Shown here: positions 7,709-15,682 of the stretch, piece after piece | Numbering within the stretch: the stretch's first letter is position 1 | Layout: each line of letters opens with the position of its first letter | Assembly (NCBI GenBank): GCA_900315755.1 | Contig: ONAI01000001.1 | Coordinates: 127,387-191,386, forward strand | Direction: 5' to 3' | DNA from: an uncultured Ruminococcus sp. | Lineage (GTDB): Bacteria > Bacillota > Clostridia > Oscillospirales > Ruminococcaceae | Length of the DNA stretch: 64,000 nt | The notes under the pieces: model-generated | Databases searched by the model: none | Told to the model about the DNA's origin: nothing | The model's input: the letters and a program-made list of their open reading frames with translations, nothing else | Made by a program: the position numbers and the translations under genes

Positions 7709-8905
7709 TCAGCGCAGTGATAACAGGACATCAAGAGTTCTGTCAAGATCCTCACGGGTATGGCTGGCAGATATGAAGAACCTTATCCTTGCCTCGTTTT
7801 CCTTTACGGCAGGATACACTATCGGAAGTGCATTTATGCCTTCTCTGAAAAGGTCATTGGACATATCTATCGCCCTGTGAGAATCTCCCAGTATGATCGG
7901 TATTATAGGAGTACCTTCACTGAGACCTGTATCATAGCCCATAAGGCTGAGCTTATTCAGAAAATACTGCGAATTACTGTGAAGTTTTTCTATGCGGAAA
8001 GACTCCTCTTCAAACAGCTCTATTGCCCGGCAGGCAGCAGCTGTGTTAGCCGGTGTCATACCGCAGCTGAATACAAATCCGGGAGAATTATAGCGCAGAT
8101 ATTTTATGAATCTGCTGCTGCCGGCGATATATCCTCCGCAGCTCGCAGCAGATTTGCTGAGTGTACCCATAAGGATGTCCACATCTGCCGGATCAGCCTC
8201 ATAGTAACTCGTGATACCACGTCCGCAGTCTCCGATAGTACCAAAAGAATGAGCCTCGTCTATCATGAGCATAGCGCCATATTCCTTTTTCAGCCTGATA
8301 AGCTCCGGCAGGTCGCATATATCGCCGTCCATAGAGTATATACCCTCTGCGATTATCAGAACTCTTCTGAATTTCTCGCGGAATTTCTTCAATGTTCTTT
8401 CGAGATGCTCCATGTCATTATGCCGGAAGTGCATACGCTTTGCGTGTGAGAGTATACACCCCTGAACACTGCTGTTATGTGCAAGGCTGTCATGAAGGAT
8501 CAGATCCTGCGGACCTACAATATTTCCGATAATGTTGACGTTGGTGCTGTGACCTCCGACGAATACTATCGCATCCTCTGTGCCAAGAAATCCGGCTATC
8601 TGCCTTTCAAGCCTTTCGTGGAGTTCTATCTCTCCGCTAAGCAGACGGCTTCCTGAAACAGAAGTGCCATAGTGTTCAACTGCTTCCATGACGAATTCAT
8701 TTATCCTCTTGTCGCCGTTAAGACCAAGATAATTGTAGGTGGAATAGTTTATCTTTTCCTCACCCTCTATTATCATCCTTCCGCCGGCAATACCCTCATT
8801 CTTACGGAAATAGGCTATGCCGTACTTAACTGAGTCGTAGTATTTTTCAAATGCTGCTATCTCGGGGAAATCGTCAATAACACATTCTCTTGTTCTAGTG
8901 ACCAT
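7709..8905 (-). CDS. PLP-dependent alpha-oxoamine synthase (AONS/SPT/CqsA family)
   Basis: This 398-residue enzyme belongs to the family that condenses an acyl thioester with an amino acid, with loss of CO2, to an alpha-amino ketone. Visible are NYLGLNG near residue 57, GSRLLSG, the PLP-contacting IDEAHSFGTIG, and the cofactor lysine in MGTLSKSAASCGGY (about residue 237). Members include BioF, Kbl, serine palmitoyltransferase and the autoinducer synthase CqsA. Substrate cannot be read from sequence. No other biotin genes are near, so BioF is unlikely. Its partner genes (SDR, acyl-carrier-like protein) suggest a fatty amino ketone or amino alcohol made for the peptide product or as a separate signal. 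AGGAG precedes the ATG. Confidence 0.85.
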   Translation of the reverse strand: MVTRTRECVIDDFPEIAAFEKYYDSVKYGIAYFRKNEGIAGGRMIIEGEEKINYSTYNYLGLNGDKRINEFVMEAVEHYGTSVSGSRLLSGEIELHERLERQIAGFLGTEDAIVFVGGHSTNVNIIGNIVGPQDLILHDSLAHNSSVQGCILSHAKRMHFRHNDMEHLERTLKKFREKFRRVLIIAEGIYSMDGDICDLPELIRLKKEYGAMLMIDEAHSFGTIGDCGRGITSYYEADPADVDILMGTLSKSAASCGGYIAGSSRFIKYLRYNSPGFVFSCGMTPANTAAACRAIELFEEESFRIEKLHSNSQYFLNKLSLMGYDTGLSEGTPIIPIILGDSHRAIDMSNDLFREGINALPIVYPAVKENEARIRFFISASHTREDLDRTLDVLLSLR

Positions 8906-8960
8906 TCAATCTCAACTCCTGAACATCTTATATTAAGCCTTCCTGCGTATACGCTCCATA

Positions 8961-10784
8961 TCACACATAATACTGTGCCTGAGCATTCCAGAGAGAAAAA
9001 TATTTGCTGCCCTTCTCTGAAAGAAGCTTTTCGTGACTGCCTCGCTGAACGATGGATCCGTTATCGAATACAAGTATCTCATCGCAGAATTTACAGGAAG
9101 AAAGTCTGTGGGATACAAAAAATACAGTTTTGTCGCTGTTCATCTCATTTACCCGTGAATATATCTCCTCTTCCGATACAGGATCGAGAGAAGCGGTAGG
9201 TTCATCGAGTATAACGTAAGGTGAATCCTTGTAAACAGCTCTCGCAAGAGCTATCTTCTGTGCCTCACCGCCTGAGATCTCCTCGCCGGTCTCATCGTAT
9301 TCACGGTAGATCACAGTATCTGTTCCCTTTGCCATTTTTGAAAGTCTCTCGCTGAAACCAGCCTTATCAAGAGCAGAATAGACTCTGTCTCTGTCCTGAT
9401 CCATATCACAGGCTACATTCTCCCCGACAGATGCCGATACAAGTGAAAAATCCTGAAACACCACCGAGAACTTGTCATAATATCGTGTCGGAGAGACAGT
9501 GCTTACATCTGTGCCGTTCATAGAAACTACACCTGATGTAGGCTTATATAGTCCGCACAGCAGCTTTACAAACGTAGTCTTTCCACTGCCGTTTTCGCCG
9601 ACAATAGCGTACTTTTTGCCCTCTTTCAATTCAAGATCGACGTTCTTTAGTATATCTCTGTCGGAAGTGCGGTATCTGTAATACACATTGCTGAACCTGA
9701 TAGTTCCCTCAGAAACATCCCCGTCTTTTGATACGGCAGTTTCTGCATGGCTGCAATACGTATAAATGTCCTCAATGTAAGCAGCATTGTTAAGAAGTAT
9801 GCCAAAGTATATGAACATATTCGTGGCATTGGACACGAGCTGCTCAACTGCTCCGACATACTGTATGAACTTGCCCACGCTGAAAGCCTTGTAGTATACC
9901 TTTATACCAACGAACATATACAGAAAGAATCTCATAACGCCCATTGCCGCCATGTTTATAGTGCCGTATCTGCGGTGGATCCTATAAATATTCCCGATAT
10001 ACTTAGGATCGCGGGTATACTTATATATCTCGTCCATTACTACGTTATCCCACTTGTATATACGTCCGTCCATTGCCCATAGGTTATTACTGAGGTTAGA
10101 ACGTATATAGTGCAGCAGTCTATTGGACTCCGGCAAAGTGCGCCATTCTTCGTTTTCTTTTCTGAATTTCACACTGCTGCTCCAAACAGAAATGCTTATA
10201 CAAACCAGCATAAAAACTATAAACGCTGCTGTAAATGTTCCGGAATTCACCAGATCTGCGCTCTGTGAACCGGATTCCGCCATATTCACAAACAATCCGA
10301 CCGTCATAAATATGGATATTGTTATCGAGATGAAAGCAGTAAGCAGGAATGAATAGCAGGTTATCTGAGTATCAAGTCCGGCACCTGTCGCGTTCTGATT
10401 TGAGCGTATGCGGTTCTTGAGCAGCTGAAGCTCAGGATCCTCAAGATCGGCATATGGCATACGGTTGTTTATGTCACAGTAGAACTGCTCCTGCTTCAGC
10501 TGCCACTGAGACTGGTGAATCTCGGATCTTGCTCCTGCGATCTCCTTTATACCGTTTAACAGCATCTCTGCTGCAAGCAGCACTATAACGTACCTCATAA
10601 CGACACCGAAAGATGTTCCGGTGCTGATCCTGTCAACAATGGCAGAGGAAAAATATATCAGTACAAAAGGCATTACAGCACTGACTGCCGACTTGAGAGA
10701 AATATAGAACATATACTTCCCGTCTATACGGAATATCAGGCGGTATCCCCACAGTATCTTTTTTATCTTTTCTGAAAGCTTCAT
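8961..10784 (-). CDS. ABC exporter, fused permease and ATPase (half-transporter 1)
   Basis: About 607 residues. An N-terminal six-helix ABC membrane domain (about 15-330) is followed by an ATPase with Walker A GENGSGKTT, signature SGGEAQK, Walker B YVILDEPTASLDP and the H-loop VSHRLS. All catalytic elements are intact. The ATG at 10784 is chosen over an upstream GTG because GAGG lies six bases before it. It begins 15 bp after the second exporter gene, and both are of the heterodimer-forming lipid/peptide exporter type. No N-terminal C39 peptidase is present, so leader removal must be done by another protein, such as the subtilase of this locus. Confidence 0.85.
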   Translation of the reverse strand: MKLSEKIKKILWGYRLIFRIDGKYMFYISLKSAVSAVMPFVLIYFSSAIVDRISTGTSFGVVMRYVIVLLAAEMLLNGIKEIAGARSEIHQSQWQLKQEQFYCDINNRMPYADLEDPELQLLKNRIRSNQNATGAGLDTQITCYSFLLTAFISITISIFMTVGLFVNMAESGSQSADLVNSGTFTAAFIVFMLVCISISVWSSSVKFRKENEEWRTLPESNRLLHYIRSNLSNNLWAMDGRIYKWDNVVMDEIYKYTRDPKYIGNIYRIHRRYGTINMAAMGVMRFFLYMFVGIKVYYKAFSVGKFIQYVGAVEQLVSNATNMFIYFGILLNNAAYIEDIYTYCSHAETAVSKDGDVSEGTIRFSNVYYRYRTSDRDILKNVDLELKEGKKYAIVGENGSGKTTFVKLLCGLYKPTSGVVSMNGTDVSTVSPTRYYDKFSVVFQDFSLVSASVGENVACDMDQDRDRVYSALDKAGFSERLSKMAKGTDTVIYREYDETGEEISGGEAQKIALARAVYKDSPYVILDEPTASLDPVSEEEIYSRVNEMNSDKTVFFVSHRLSSCKFCDEILVFDNGSIVQRGSHEKLLSEKGSKYFSLWNAQAQYYV

Positions 10785-10799
10785 AGTTTTCCTCACATA

Positions 10800-12605
10800 T
10801 CACATATTCACAGCAGCTTCTTTGTAATACTTCGCCTGTATGTCAAACAGCTCCGCATACTTTCCGCGTTTACTGAGCAGCTCGCTGTGTGTACCGCTCT
10901 CAACAACTTTTCCGTTTTCGAGATAGAATATCTTATCACAGAACCTTGTCGAAGCAAGTCTGTGCGAGATGAAGAATGAGATCTTGTTATTTGAATACCT
11001 GCTGTAACTCTGATACATCTCCTCTTCAGCAAGAGGATCAAGCGCAGCAGTCGGTTCATCAAGTACCAGCACAGGACCATTCTTGTACATTGCTCTTGCA
11101 AGTGCAAGCTTCTGCATTTCACCGCCTGAAAGATCAACAGCCTTGCTGAAAACGTTCGGAACAAGATAAGTCTCTATGCCGTCTGAAAGTCCTTTTACTT
11201 TTTTGTTAAGACCGGATATTTCAAGACATCTGTCGAGCTTATCCCTTGAAAACTCCGAGTATACCACGTTTTCCCTTATCGTGAATGGCATGACTGATAT
11301 ACGCTGGAATACCGACGAAAAGCCATTGTAGTATTCATCACGGGCATACTCTGTCTGCTCATTGCCGTTCAGCTTTATACTGCCGCCGGTTGGATGATAC
11401 ATACCGCAGAGCAGCTTTATCAGTGTAGTTTTGCCGGCACCGTTAAGTCCTACGATAGCGACCTTTTCGCCGGAATGTATCTCAAAGCTGACATTGCTTA
11501 TCGTATCACCTTCAGCACCGGGGTATCTGAATGAAACATTATCGAACACAACGCTCTCGGCTTCATCACCTTTCATAGCGAGTTCGCCGCATATCCTGTT
11601 CTCAGTTCCCATAAATGCACGAAAATCCTTTGCGGAATAGTTTCCCTTAGTAAGCTGCTCAAAGCTCATCACTATCTCTCCGAGTATGTCCACAAATCCG
11701 GAGATGACAGAGAAATAAAGCACGAACTCAGCCGGAGTTATCTCGTTTGCTGCAACCTTTGAGATAAGGTAAACATAGGCAAAACCGTCTCTGGCAACTA
11801 TTACCAGCAGATCCGCTGCGGATGAAGCTATCTTTCTTAATGCAAGCTTGCTGAACAGCTTGTGATGCTCCTTCATCAGCAAGGAAAGGCTCTTCTTCAG
11901 CCATGTATTCAGTCCATAGAGCCTTATGTCCTTTCCGGTCTTGTAGTTTTCAGATAAACCTGCAAAATACTTCATCTTGCGTGAGATCCTGATACGCTCA
12001 TCTCTTGTTTTGTATTCGTAATTATCTATGTAAAGCATGGTGAGATACTCAAGCCCTGCTGTAAGTGCAAGTGCTATGAGCACAAGAGGATTGAAGACAA
12101 CTATGATAAAACAGAAAACCGCGAACTTCAGTATGCCCGTTATGAGCCGGCAGAAATTCTCCGGCATATGTACAAAGGGCGTGTGGTTGTTCATTACCGC
12201 TTCCTCAGCCTTATCGTATATGACCTTTGTCTGCGGATTTTCTATCATATCATAATCGACTTTCATTATCTTTGAATATATCTTTTCATGATAGTGAAGC
12301 ACCAGTTTGTGTTCTGCCACATATTTTCTTGCCTCTATCCTTGTGCTGATGATACCGGCAAGCGTTTTTACGAAAATGAGTCCGCCTATCGTAAGAATAA
12401 GCTCTCTCAGTCCGAAGCGGCTGTCAGACAGGATATATATTATACACGGAGTTATGACCATATCAAGCACCGGTATTATAAGCTGCATAAGTACAGAAAA
12501 AATATTGCACCAGAAAAGCGGACGGTCCACTCTCCTGACTTCGCCAAATACATATGCTATATTGCTGAAAAAGCCATTTTTACCTGTTTTTACTCTTTCC
12601 TTCAT
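10800..12605 (-). CDS. ABC exporter, fused permease and ATPase (half-transporter 2)
   Basis: 601 residues with the same layout as its neighbour: ABC membrane domain (about 25-320) and ATPase with Walker A GLNGAGKTT, signature LSGGEMQK, Walker B VLVLDEPTAALDP and ISHRLA. AAGGG precedes the ATG. The pair probably forms a heterodimer exporting the mature peptides or a lipid-like product across the membrane. Both ATP sites look competent, unlike many heterodimeric exporters with one degenerate site. Confidence 0.85.
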   Translation of the reverse strand: MKERVKTGKNGFFSNIAYVFGEVRRVDRPLFWCNIFSVLMQLIIPVLDMVITPCIIYILSDSRFGLRELILTIGGLIFVKTLAGIISTRIEARKYVAEHKLVLHYHEKIYSKIMKVDYDMIENPQTKVIYDKAEEAVMNNHTPFVHMPENFCRLITGILKFAVFCFIIVVFNPLVLIALALTAGLEYLTMLYIDNYEYKTRDERIRISRKMKYFAGLSENYKTGKDIRLYGLNTWLKKSLSLLMKEHHKLFSKLALRKIASSAADLLVIVARDGFAYVYLISKVAANEITPAEFVLYFSVISGFVDILGEIVMSFEQLTKGNYSAKDFRAFMGTENRICGELAMKGDEAESVVFDNVSFRYPGAEGDTISNVSFEIHSGEKVAIVGLNGAGKTTLIKLLCGMYHPTGGSIKLNGNEQTEYARDEYYNGFSSVFQRISVMPFTIRENVVYSEFSRDKLDRCLEISGLNKKVKGLSDGIETYLVPNVFSKAVDLSGGEMQKLALARAMYKNGPVLVLDEPTAALDPLAEEEMYQSYSRYSNNKISFFISHRLASTRFCDKIFYLENGKVVESGTHSELLSKRGKYAELFDIQAKYYKEAAVNM

Positions 12606-12655
12606 AATGTTAATCCCTTACTCCGCTAAGATCCCGTATATTAAAGGAACGTTCC

Positions 12656-12698
12656 GCATAGGGCGCTTTCAGTGAAAAAACGCTTCCGTGCCCTATGC
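12656..12698 (-). other. Intercistronic hairpin before the exporter genes
   Basis: GCATAGGGC (12656-12664) pairs with GCCCTATGC (12690-12698), and a GGAACGTTCC palindrome abuts it. No T-run follows on the reverse strand, so it is more likely an mRNA-processing or stabilising stem than a full terminator. Confidence 0.4.
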
Positions 12699-12725
12699 AG
12701 ATTGATCCTGAGATCCTGCTGATAC

Positions 12726-13196
12726 TTAATTCTCTCTGATATACTGATTCCCTATGTTATCAGTACTCTTGAAACCGCTTTTGCGGAATGCTGCTTTGTC
12801 ACTTATATAGTAGACAAAGTTTTCATTCTGCGCTATAATGTAGTAATCGCATGACAGATATTTTTCTTCGTAGTATTTAAAAGCCTTTAGCGCATCTTCC
12901 TTGCTGAGATTGTAGCATATGTCTATACAGCTGCTGCCATTCTCGGCATAAACTCTTTCGCCGGTGACATCAAGACCGTATATATCATTGAACTGACTTA
13001 TAGTATATCCTTCGTCTGTGAGATTACTGATAAGTTCGTCCTTTGAGGGGACTACACTTACTGCTCCGTTTTTTACTATATCTACTTTTTCTGATTTGTT
13101 GTGTCTGAAAAACATAACTGCTCCTATCGCTGCGATCACTATTATAAATGAGATGGCTGCTGTTCTCAGCTTGACAGCCTTATTTACACTTGTCAT
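12726..13196 (-). CDS. Membrane-anchored protein of the peptide locus, unknown function
   Basis: The 156-residue product has one N-terminal membrane helix (about residues 12-30, AAISFIIVIAAIGAVMFF) and a soluble domain of about 120 residues predicted outside the cell. Its ATG lies inside the last codons of the final precursor gene (overlap 17 bases), so translation is probably coupled. It sits between the precursor array and the exporters, where immunity proteins or exporter accessories are commonly found. I do not recognise a family; an immunity role is inference from position. Confidence 0.7.
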   Translation of the reverse strand: MTSVNKAVKLRTAAISFIIVIAAIGAVMFFRHNKSEKVDIVKNGAVSVVPSKDELISNLTDEGYTISQFNDIYGLDVTGERVYAENGSSCIDICYNLSKEDALKAFKYYEEKYLSCDYYIIAQNENFVYYISDKAAFRKSGFKSTDNIGNQYIREN

Positions 13197-13326
13197 TAAT
13201 AACCGGACAGCTGTTGACCTTTACACAGCTTCCATCGCAGTTTGTATCCTCTTTATAGAGAACTGCTGCTGTTGCTGTTTTATTCTCATTTACGCTGTTC
13301 TTGATGAATTTGTATTTGCTGCTCAC
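13180..13326 (-). CDS. Cys-rich precursor peptide 10
   Basis: A 48-residue peptide starting at GTG (13324-13326), chosen because AGGAGG lies eight bases upstream and the result aligns with the other precursors. Leader part: YKFIKNSVNENKTATAAVLYKED. Core: TNCDGSC followed by VNSCPVINDKC, with four cysteines. It belongs to the same core subgroup as peptides 6 and 9 (xNxC spacing, then N-[IS]-C and a final Cys). The gene follows peptide 9 and overlaps the start of the membrane-anchored protein gene. Confidence 0.8.
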   Translation of the reverse strand: MSSKYKFIKNSVNENKTATAAVLYKEDTNCDGSCVKVNSCPVINDKCK

Positions 13327-13339
13327 GATCCATTCCTCC

Positions 13340-13462
13340 TTAGCTGCATCCGTTATTTGTATACGGGCATATATTAACGACCTTGCATGGGCAATTTGTA
13401 TTCTCATCATACAAACAGAAGTCTGTGAGAGCTTCACTTATGATCCTTTTCTTGAAAATCAT
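13340..13462 (-). CDS. Cys-rich precursor peptide 9
   Basis: A 40-residue peptide with ATG at 13460-13462 and AGAGG seven bases upstream. The leader is shortened (KKRIISEALTDFCLYDEN) but keeps the conserved LY-x-EN, and the core TNCPCKVVNICPYTNNGC contains four cysteines, with a further Cys in the leader. It is close to peptides 6 and 10. The gene ends 13 bases before the start of peptide 10. Confidence 0.8.
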   Translation of the reverse strand: MIFKKRIISEALTDFCLYDENTNCPCKVVNICPYTNNGCS

Positions 13463-13480
13463 ATCTTTGCCTCTTTTCTA

Positions 13481-13666
13481 TTACGGACAATAGCCGGAAT
13501 TCTTACAAGGTGTATTCGTAGCATTGCAATAGCCGGAATTGTTGCAGTTAGAATTAGAACTTGTGCAATCCCCGCCATTTCTGCATGAGTCATTCTCGGC
13601 ATAAACGAAATAACTCAATAAGGATTCATTATCCTTTCTGACACCTTTGAAATTATACTTTTTCAT
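13481..13666 (-). CDS. Cys-rich precursor peptide 8, with three C-x-N-x-G-x-C modules
   Basis: This is the longest precursor (61 residues). GAGG precedes the ATG. Leader: MKKYNFKGVRKDNESLLSYFVYAEN. The core contains CRNGGDC, CNNSGYC and CKNSGYC, three copies of the C-x-N-x-G-x-C module found once in peptides 1-4, separated by Ser/Thr/Asn-rich linkers, plus two more cysteines. Seven to eight potential crosslink sites make it the most elaborate substrate of the set. Confidence 0.85.
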   Translation of the reverse strand: MKKYNFKGVRKDNESLLSYFVYAENDSCRNGGDCTSSNSNCNNSGYCNATNTPCKNSGYCP

Positions 13667-13684
13667 ATTATTACCTCATTTCCG

Positions 13685-13849
13685 TCAGCATGGCTGATTA
13701 ACGGTATGTGTATCACAATGATCGTTGATAGGAGCAGAAGGATATGCTGAACAACCTTTGTTCTTCTTTACATCCACATCCTCTGAGGCGTATAATGTTA
13801 CATTCTTGATCTCAGCTTCCGAGATCTGCTTCTTGGTAAATTTATACAT
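13685..13849 (-). CDS. Cys-rich precursor peptide 7
   Basis: A 54-residue peptide; ATG at 13847-13849 with AAGGAG nine bases upstream. Leader YKFTKKQISEAEIKNVTLYASED is clearly homologous to the others. The core has three cysteines in a divergent arrangement (KGCSAYPSAP, NDHC, NQPC-stop), ending on Cys. The C-x-N-x-G-x-C module is absent, so this is the most diverged intact core. Confidence 0.8.
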   Translation of the reverse strand: MYKFTKKQISEAEIKNVTLYASEDVDVKKNKGCSAYPSAPINDHCDTHTVNQPC

Positions 13850-13870
13850 GATACTATACTCCTTTATCCA

Positions 13871-14008
13871 TCAATCATCACAAGGCTTGTTTGTTGTAAC
13901 AGTGCAAATATTCTTTGCTACTGTACACGAACAATCAGTGTTTTCCTTGTATAATGAAACATTGCGGATGTCTTCGGATACGTTTTTCTTAGAGAATACC
14001 TTTTCCAT
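13871..14008 (-). CDS. Cys-rich precursor peptide 6
   Basis: A 45-residue peptide. The start at 14006-14008 is preceded by GGAAGGAG with an 8-base spacer, better supported than a longer in-frame ATG further upstream. Leader: VFSKKNVSEDIRNVSLYKEN. Core: TDCSCTVAKNICTVTTNKPC, four cysteines, same subgroup as peptides 9 and 10. Confidence 0.85.
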   Translation of the reverse strand: MEKVFSKKNVSEDIRNVSLYKENTDCSCTVAKNICTVTTNKPCDD

Positions 14009-14106
14009 TGTATTAACTCCTTCCGTATGTGTTTTATATGGAATAAAGGTGCGCCAAGAACGATAAAACATCATCTCCGCCCTGCTGTTAACGAACAGCG
14101 TGAGCT

Positions 14107-14175
14107 TTATCTGTTATACAGAACTCCGCCGGGTGTATCAGCGTCAACAGCTTGCTTTGTGAGATCTTATTTCAT
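14107..14175 (-). pseudogene. Broken precursor peptide (remnant 5)
   Basis: Between peptides 4 and 6 the reverse strand reads Met-Lys-stop, then DLTKQAVDADTPGGVLYNR-stop in the same frame. This matches the leader M-K-Y-x-FTKK-x-V-DE-x-NV-x-LY with a TAA in place of the Tyr codon and a second stop where the core should begin. AAGGTG precedes the ATG. It is a decayed member of the array with the core lost. Confidence 0.75.
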
Positions 14176-14221
14176 CCAGCGCACCTTTTTCTGAATTATT
14201 ATAACCTTATCGTTTACGGGA

Positions 14222-14347
14222 TCAAACACCGCATACGCCGTCTACATCACCGCAGATACCCTGATTCTTACAAGATCCGCCGTTTTCAGTATAGAGAGCA
14301 ACGTTCATTGCGTTCTCATCAACAGCCTTCTTTGTGAATTCGTACAT
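14222..14347 (-). CDS. Cys-rich precursor peptide 4
   Basis: A 41-residue peptide; start at 14345-14347 behind GGAGGAGG. Leader: MYEFTKKAVDENAMNVALYTEN. Core: CKNQGICGDVDGVCGV, identical to that of peptides 1 and 3, with three cysteines (C-x5-C-x6-C). Only the residues just before the core differ (GGS). The high identity of the repeated genes implies recent tandem duplication. Confidence 0.9.
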   Translation of the reverse strand: MYEFTKKAVDENAMNVALYTENGGSCKNQGICGDVDGVCGV

Positions 14348-14394
14348 TATGCGCACCTCCTCCCGTTTGGAAATCTGGTCATCCGGCTGTGCGA

Positions 14395-14520
14395 TCAAAC
14401 ACCGCATACGCCGTCTACATCGCCGCAGATACCCTGATTCTTGCAGTTACCGCTGTTCTCACCGTAAAGTGCAACGTTCTCTGCATTCTCATCAATGATC
14501 TTCTTTGTGAATTCGTACAT
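14395..14520 (-). CDS. Cys-rich precursor peptide 3
   Basis: A 41-residue peptide; start at 14518-14520 with AAAGGAGG upstream. Leader: MYEFTKKIIDENAENVALYGEN. Core identical to peptides 1 and 4 after a variable SGN. The 3' end and the downstream gap are nearly identical to those of peptide 4. Confidence 0.9.
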   Translation of the reverse strand: MYEFTKKIIDENAENVALYGENSGNCKNQGICGDVDGVCGV

Positions 14521-14581
14521 TATTTTCGCCTCCTTTTCATAAAATATTTCTTATAAAATTTGCAGAATATCAGTTAAACGT

Positions 14582-14749
14582 TCAGATCTTGCTTGTAGGT
14601 ATCGGAACACCCTCAGGATAGCAGATACCCTCATTTAAGCAAGCTCCGCCGTTCATTGGAGCAGGACAAAGAAGATCCTTGCCCTCCTTGTAAAGTGTTG
14701 CCTCTGTGAGGTTTTCACTTACATTCTTCTTTATGAGATCATATCTCAT
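14582..14749 (-). CDS. Cys-rich precursor peptide 2
   Basis: A 55-residue peptide; start at 14747-14749 with AAAGGCGG upstream. Leader: MRYDLIKKNVSENLTEATLYKEG. The core has four cysteines (LLCPAP, GGACLNEGIC, YPEG) and contains CLNEGIC, a version of the shared module, with a Pro-rich tail ending in TSKI. Confidence 0.85.
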   Translation of the reverse strand: MRYDLIKKNVSENLTEATLYKEGKDLLCPAPMNGGACLNEGICYPEGVPIPTSKI

Positions 14750-14798
14750 AGTAATACCGCCTTTCATATAATCAATGTAACTGTTGACGGTCAATTGA

Positions 14799-14933
14799 TC
14801 AAACGCCGCATACGCCGTCTACGTCACCGCAGATACCCTGGTTTTTGCAGTCTCCGCCGTTCTTGTTCTCGCCGTAAAGAGCAACATTCATTGCGTTCTC
14901 CTCAACGGACTTCTTTGTGAACTCGTATTTCAT
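14799..14933 (-). CDS. Cys-rich precursor peptide 1 (first in the array)
   Basis: A 44-residue peptide; start at 14931-14933 with GAGGAGG eight bases upstream. Leader: MKYEFTKKSVEENAMNVALYGEN. Spacer KNGGD, then the core CKNQGICGDVDGVCGV shared with peptides 3 and 4. It is the promoter-proximal precursor. The gene for the unknown 182-residue protein lies 200 bp upstream. Confidence 0.9.
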   Translation of the reverse strand: MKYEFTKKSVEENAMNVALYGENKNGGDCKNQGICGDVDGVCGV

Positions 14934-14987
14934 ACTTACACCTCCTCTGTTTTTTGTGGAAATACATAATCAGCCGGATATTTCTAT

Positions 14988-15001
14988 ACTGTCCGGACAG
15001 T
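14988..15001. promoter_or_regulatory. 14-bp perfect palindrome upstream of the precursor array
   Basis: ACTGTCCGGACAGT is self-complementary and sits about 55 bp upstream of the first precursor start. It could be an operator or a small hairpin; no good -35/-10 pair accompanies it. Confidence 0.3.
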
Positions 15002-15065
15002 TTACCCAGTGGGAATAAGTATCCAGCCTCTCTGCCTAAGCAGATAATTATGCATATGCCTTTAT

Positions 15066-15103
15066 TTTTATAAAGAACCGTTACCTGAACGTTTCTTTAT
15101 AAG
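15066..15103 (-). other. Long intercistronic hairpin before the precursor genes
   Basis: TTATAAAGAAACGTT pairs with AACGGTTCTTTATAA (one mismatch) around CAGGT on the reverse strand. No T-run follows. In RiPP operons such stems often end part of the transcription or protect the abundant downstream precursor mRNA; that role is inferred here. Confidence 0.45.
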
Positions 15104-15133
15104 CATTGGTTTGCTCCGGCAGCACTATACTGC

Positions 15134-15682
15134 TCAGCCTCCGTATACAGAAACCGCCATTATGTACATCTCAATATTGTCCGGAAGAACTATCTCTTCT
15201 ATATCAAAGCCTTCGAGAGGTATCTCACATTTGTAAAGGCTTACGTCTAAGTACCCATTTGCTGTCGTTTTTACAGCCTCGCTGCAAAGCTCGTTCATCT
15301 CGCTCGAATACAGCGTTTCTATGGACTGATTGATCCCGTAGAAGAACAGCTGCTCACTGTGCATACTGCCGTCTTTTCCGACAACTGTAAGCCTGTCGCC
15401 GTAATTGCCGAATTCATTGAAGCCGAGAAATGCTACCTTCTTTACATTGTTAAGTCCTATTTCTATATGCTGATACGCACATATGAGATTATCATTTTCT
15501 TTTGCCGTGCCGCAGAACTCAAACGGTACTCCGCCGCACTCCCTGTTCAGCTTTTCGCCGGAAAGTGATCCATCATTTATACAAATGCCGGATACTCCGT
15601 GTTCCTCACCGTCCTCCGGGAGAGAATCAAAGAGTATCTTATGATCGAGCAGCCTGTCAATGTTGATGCTATGCCATTTCAA
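15134..15682 (-). CDS. Unknown 182-residue protein of the peptide locus, beta-rich
   Basis: The frame begins with TTG (15680-15682), overlapping the end of the upstream gene, with GGGGTGG six bases before it. The sequence shows alternating short strands (KKVAFLGFNEFG, DRLTVVGKDG, YLDVSLYKCEIPL, EEIVLPDNIEMYIMAVSVYGG), suggesting a beta-sandwich as in carbohydrate-binding or jelly-roll domains. No signal peptide, membrane helix or catalytic motif is seen. Translationally coupled to the BtrH-like gene, it may act with it. Family not recognised. Confidence 0.7.
   Translation of the reverse strand: MKWHSINIDRLLDHKILFDSLPEDGEEHGVSGICINDGSLSGEKLNRECGGVPFEFCGTAKENDNLICAYQHIEIGLNNVKKVAFLGFNEFGNYGDRLTVVGKDGSMHSEQLFFYGINQSIETLYSSEMNELCSEAVKTTANGYLDVSLYKCEIPLEGFDIEEIVLPDNIEMYIMAVSVYGG

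Noticed and set aside
7709-8905. BioF of biotin synthesis
   Set aside because: No other biotin gene is present and the gene is embedded in the peptide operon.
14222-14933. CRISPR-like array because of near-identical spaced repeats
   Set aside because: The repeats are the 3' and 5' ends of homologous precursor genes with ribosome sites, of unequal length, and not CRISPR repeats.
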